Assembly: GCA_020634455.1 (NCBI GenBank)
Contig: JACKBQ010000001.1
Span: forward strand, 992,001 to 1,056,000
Length of the DNA: 64,000 bases
Direction: 5' to 3'
Origin: Ardenticatenaceae bacterium
GTDB taxonomy: Bacteria > Chloroflexota > Anaerolineae > Promineifilales > Promineifilaceae
In this document: piece by piece, positions 61,553 through 64,000 of the stretch
Layout of the letters: each line of letters starts with the position of its first letter
Numbering within the stretch: position 1 is the first letter of the stretch
The notes under the pieces: model-generated
What the model saw: only the letters and a program-made list of their open reading frames with translations
The model's database searches: none
What the model was told of the DNA's origin: nothing
Translations under genes and position numbers: made by a program

Positions 61553-61630
61553 CAGATAGTGTCATGCCTGCGTAGGCGGGCATCCATTTTTGACTAGAGT
61601 GGATTCCCACTTTCGCGAGAATGACAATCC
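61553..61630. repeat. GTCATTCCCGCG-type dispersed repeat upstream of polA
   Basis: AGTGTCATGCCTGCGTAGGC, GGGCATCCATTTTTGA and GTGGATTCCCACTTTCGCGA then GAATGACAA form an inverted pair, the layout of the well-known 'CGCGAAGGCGGGAATCC' intergenic family. Translation of this region gives a false N-terminal extension of polA. Confidence 0.8.
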
Positions 61631-61798
61631 GTGAGTTACAGGTGAATTTCAAAAGTTTTGGCTCTTTTTTCGTTTGTGCAATATGGTAGGGAAACTCTTG
61701 AAATTTTGCCGGATTGTATCACGAAACGGATGTTCTACCATGCTTGGATCGTTTGTAGATCGCTAAAATTTTAGAATGTACCCATGTTCGTAAACCAA

Positions 61799-61850
61799 CC
61801 TCCGGGAGGGTTAATACATGGCCTTGTTGATGCCAGAACCCTCCCGGAGG
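61799..61850 (+). promoter_or_regulatory. Leader hairpin / inverted repeat before the small membrane protein
   Basis: CCTCCGGGAGGGTT (61799-61812) and AACCCTCCCGGAGG (61837-61850) are perfect 14-bp reverse complements with a 24-nt loop. CTTTTC follows, so it may terminate or attenuate. It ends 10 bp before the AGGAG ribosome-binding site. Confidence 0.55.
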
Positions 61851-61871
61851 CTTTTCTAAAAGGAGCACATG

Positions 61872-62465
61872 ATGCAGAACAAGCGGGTTTTAATGATTGT
61901 TGGCGGCATTTTGGGGCTGGCGGTGCTGTGCTGTGTGGGGGTAGTTATCTTTGGCTACATTTACAATGAAGGGGACGACAGAGGCGGTGAAACACGCAAT
62001 CTGGCTGGGTTAAAGGTGGCATGTGACGGGGAGTCGGTGCCGGAAACGGCCGAATTCAACACAAATCCCGGCGTGCATCCAGCGGCCATTGTGCAGCACG
62101 TGGGCGGCAGCGAATATATCTTTGTATCCACCAGTTGGGGCTTCCAGCCAGCCATTCTGGAAAAAGCAGAGCTGGTCATCTGCCTGGATGATGTGCAAGA
62201 GGTGGTTACGGAAACATGCGAGTACACGCTGGAGGACGGGTCGGGCGATGCCGCCATTACCCGCATCTCTTTGGTGGCCGATTACCGGCTGATTGCCACG
62301 CAAACGGCCGAATTGGTGACCGAAGGCACCGTCAAAGCAATCCCCCGCGAATGCCGCGACGAGGAATCCTTTACTAACAACGCCAGCTTTAACCTGCGCG
62401 GCGACTTTGGCGAAGCGCTGGAGCCGCTGGTGGGCAAGTGGGTGAATGTGCCGGGTGGGGAGTGA
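61872..62465 (+). CDS. Hypothetical membrane-anchored protein
   Basis: The protein has about 197 residues and is not assigned to a family. One N-terminal helix (VLMIVGGILGLAVLCCVGVV, with Cys-Cys) anchors an extracytoplasmic domain of about 165 residues. That domain contains four further cysteines (VACDGES, ICLDDV, ETCEYTL, PRECRD), likely forming disulfides. Beta-strand-rich segments such as SEYIFVSTSWG and AELVICLDDVQEVV suggest a small beta domain. AGGAG at 61861-61865 fits ATG 61872 slightly better than 61869. It carries two near-copies of the genome palindrome (ACGGCCGA), both encoding Thr-Ala-Glu. Confidence 0.7.
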   Translation: MQNKRVLMIVGGILGLAVLCCVGVVIFGYIYNEGDDRGGETRNLAGLKVACDGESVPETAEFNTNPGVHPAAIVQHVGGSEYIFVSTSWGFQPAILEKAELVICLDDVQEVVTETCEYTLEDGSGDAAITRISLVADYRLIATQTAELVTEGTVKAIPRECRDEESFTNNASFNLRGDFGEALEPLVGKWVNVPGGE

Positions 62466-62467
62466 GG

Positions 62468-62551
62468 CGGTAATCGGTAATCAGTTAGCAGTAATTGGTT
62501 GGCGGTGGAGAGTGGGACACGGATGTTGTTTTGATTTATCCGTGTCCCACT
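62468..62551. repeat. GTAATCGGTAATC repeat plus GGGACACGGAT hairpin
   Basis: Between convergent genes lie TAATCGGTAATCAGTTAGCA (dispersed family of 9733) and a perfect 14-bp hairpin AGTGGGACACGGAT (62511-62524) / ATCCGTGTCCCACT (62538-62551). The ATCCGTGTCC word recurs at 63900-63990. The hairpin may also end transcription from either side. Confidence 0.6.
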
Positions 62552-62561
62552 GGTTTGAAGA

Positions 62562-63536
62562 TTATTGTTTATCTTTGGGCCAGGGGCCGAGGATGACGGT
62601 GTCTACGGCGTGGATGGCGCCGTTGCTGGCGTTGATGTCGGCGATAATGACTTTGGCATCATCGTTGACAAAGATGTCGCCAGCGAAGAATTTCAGCCCG
62701 GCGGTTTGGCCGTTCATCATGGTGACATCGCCCAGCAGGGTTAACGCTTTGTCGGAGAAAACCTCGCCGTCAATGACGTGGTAGAGCAGGATGTTGGTCA
62801 ATTCCGCTTTGGTAAAGGCGGTGGCGATATTGTCGGCGTTGAGGCCCAGCTTGGCAAAAGCGTCATCGGTGGGGGCAAAAACGGTCCATTCGCCACCGGA
62901 GAGCGTGTCGGCCAGGTCAGCGGCTACAACGGCGGCAACCAGGGTGGTGAAACGGCCGTCTGCAATCGCAATCTCTACAATCGTCCCAGCTTCAGAAGAT
63001 GCGCTGTCAGATGAATCGCTGCTGCTATCAGCGGCAACGCGCGGCCAGGGGCCAAGGATGACGGTGTCTACGGCGTGAATAATGCCGTTGGAGGCGTCAA
63101 TATCGGCAATAATCACCTTTGAATCGTCATTGACGTAAATGTCGCCAGCGAAGAATTTCAGGCCAGCAGGTGCGCCATTCATCATGGTCACGTCGCCAAG
63201 AGCGGTCAGTGCCTTCTCAGAAGAAATCTCGCCGCTGATGACGTGGTAGAGCAGGATGTCGGTCAGCTCTTCTTTGCTGAAAGCGGTGGCAATGTTGTCG
63301 GCATTCAAGCCTAATTTGGCAAAGGCGTCATCGGTGGGAGCAAAGACGGTCCATTCGCCCCCGGAGAGCGTGTCGGCCAAATCGGCAGCCACAACGGCGG
63401 CTACCAAAGTTTCAAACCGATCATCCCCCACAGCAATTTCCACTATCGTTTGCTCGCCATCTGCCGCAACGGTGGGAACAAGTAACGTAAAGAGCAGAGC
63501 CAATGCCAAAATTGTTTTTAGAACCTTATTTTTCAT
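62562..63536 (-). CDS. Secreted protein with two near-identical fasciclin (FAS1) domains
   Basis: The 324-residue exported protein has a signal peptide (1-25, ending TVAADG). Two FAS1 domains follow at about 28-165 and 183-320, joined by a Ser/Asp-rich linker. Each contains IVEIAVGDDRFETLVAAVVA-like H1, the TVFAPTDDAFAKLG box and the H2 region KVIIADI-ASNG-IHAVDTVI. FAS1 domains mediate cell adhesion and surface interactions. The repeats match at nucleotide level over long stretches with about 468 bp offset, pointing to a recent tandem duplication. AGGAGAAAAAAC before the ATG is a good ribosome-binding site. The protein lacks a lipobox, so it is released or held by other means. Confidence 0.93.
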   Translation of the reverse strand: MKNKVLKTILALALLFTLLVPTVAADGEQTIVEIAVGDDRFETLVAAVVAADLADTLSGGEWTVFAPTDDAFAKLGLNADNIATAFSKEELTDILLYHVISGEISSEKALTALGDVTMMNGAPAGLKFFAGDIYVNDDSKVIIADIDASNGIIHAVDTVILGPWPRVAADSSSDSSDSASSEAGTIVEIAIADGRFTTLVAAVVAADLADTLSGGEWTVFAPTDDAFAKLGLNADNIATAFTKAELTNILLYHVIDGEVFSDKALTLLGDVTMMNGQTAGLKFFAGDIFVNDDAKVIIADINASNGAIHAVDTVILGPWPKDKQ

Positions 63537-64000
63537 GTTTTTTCTCCTATTGTGAATAAAAAAATTGAGCTTATCTAAAAAGAATTACGATTACCCTCAG
63601 AATTTGTCCGTATTTAGTTCAGGTTCACTTAGGTTCTGCTCATATTTCGTCAATATTTTGCAAATGGTATGGAAACGGCCGTTTCTATCCCCCATCCCCT
63701 AGCCAACCAGCACCATCCACAGTAATATCCGCCCAGCAAAACCCTGAATCAAAATCAACAGGCTTGTGGTGAGCGCAGTCGAACTATTTCGCAAATTTAC
63801 CAGATTAAATCCGCGTTCATCCGCGTTAATCCGCGTCCCATTTTTTAAGGAGACGACACCGGCTGTCGCCGACCACCATGAATGAAAATCAACCATTTTT
63901 ATGGGACACGGATGCAACCGATTTTACGGATAGTTAAACCGCTTATCCGTGTAATCCGTCTAATCCGTCTAATCCGTGTCCTATTTTCAGAGGAGAATCG
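63537..64000. other. 464-bp gene-free end region with repeat array
   Basis: I see no gene. The left part is AT-rich and includes an ACGGCCGT copy near 63675. From about 63805 it holds direct repeats TTAAATCCGCG, TTCATCCGCG and TTAATCCGCG, and from about 63898 GGGACACGGAT then TTATCCGTGTAATCCGTCTA ATCCGTCTAATCCGTGTCC (described as positions 63943-63981). Minus-strand frames here translate the repeat only. Confidence 0.7.
63805..63985. repeat. ATCCGYGTTAATCCG-type dispersed repeat array
   Basis: Six to eight tandem copies of an (A/T)ATCCG(C/T)(G/C)T word spaced about 9-10 bp appear in two blocks (63805-63838 and 63940-63982), with an inverted GGGACACGGAT between. Related shorter stretches occur at 2966-3045 and 38900-38935 with GCAGATT words. 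Confidence 0.65.

Noticed and set aside
63699..63917. 72-codon minus-strand frame near the window end
   Set aside because: It translates the ATCCGCG repeat (TRINADERG-like), not a protein.

Overview
The window looks like a chromosomal segment of a free-living bacterium of moderate GC, most likely a member of the Chloroflexota (Anaerolineae-like). That assignment is an inference from gene content: Thr/Pro-rich lipoprotein linkers, many WD40/TolB-like surface lipoproteins, a Flp-type pilin with a CpaE-like partner, SPFH pairs and FKBP/fasciclin lipoproteins. There is no rRNA or other decisive marker. One genome-wide signature stands out: the octamer palindrome ACGGCCGT occurs about 107 times by hand count in 64 kb, against roughly one or two expected. 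It falls in all reading frames, in both intergenic and coding DNA, and inside several terminators. It behaves like the cyanobacterial highly iterated palindrome HIP1, but with a different sequence.

Layout. 0-5 kb (minus): the start of uvrC, then an oligopeptide-type ABC importer (binding protein, two permeases, no ATPases). 5-15.6 kb (plus): M20 peptidase, WD40-like lipoprotein, pcm, DUF2339 membrane protein, tRNA-dihydrouridine synthase and a large secreted protein. 15.7-17.3 kb: a DsrE-like protein, an intact IS5-family insertion sequence with a -1 frameshift transposase, and an orphan AbrB/MazE-like antitoxin. 17.3-26.3 kb: a giant M50 protease fused to two cyclic-nucleotide-binding domains, a hybrid histidine kinase and a TolB-like lipoprotein. 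26.5-33.3 kb (plus): a DUF2207-type protein, a small membrane protein, an OmpR-type two-component pair and an alpha/beta hydrolase. 33.4-35.5 kb (minus): a magnesium/cobalt-chelatase locus in which ChlI-like and ChlD-like products are joined by a nine-A -1 frameshift site. 35.6-42.3 kb (plus): GDPD phosphodiesterase, two GT2 glycosyltransferases, RNase HII, a CpaE-like response-regulator ATPase, a Flp pilin fused to a jelly-roll-like domain, and a membrane-anchored Cna/CarboxypepD-like protein.

42.5-48.7 kb (plus) is one probable operon: a LolD/MacB-type ATPase, a 1415-residue MacB/FtsX permease fused to sensor modules and a class III adenylate cyclase, a TrmH-family methyltransferase and a SAM methyltransferase. 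48.8-55.4 kb (minus): a tiny secreted Trp-rich peptide, a HAD phosphatase, a VTE5-like lipid kinase, a PfkB kinase, and a three-gene SPFH operon. Then come tRNA-Val(GAC), FKBP isomerases with four domains in two genes, two PlsC-like acyltransferases, DNA polymerase I, a small membrane protein and a two-domain fasciclin protein.

Intergenic DNA is rich in short dispersed repeat families. Two of them had produced false N-terminal extensions on polA and rnhB, which are corrected here. The cyclase fusion and the cNMP-binding protease lie in the same 30 kb, suggesting (inference only) a membrane cAMP signalling theme.
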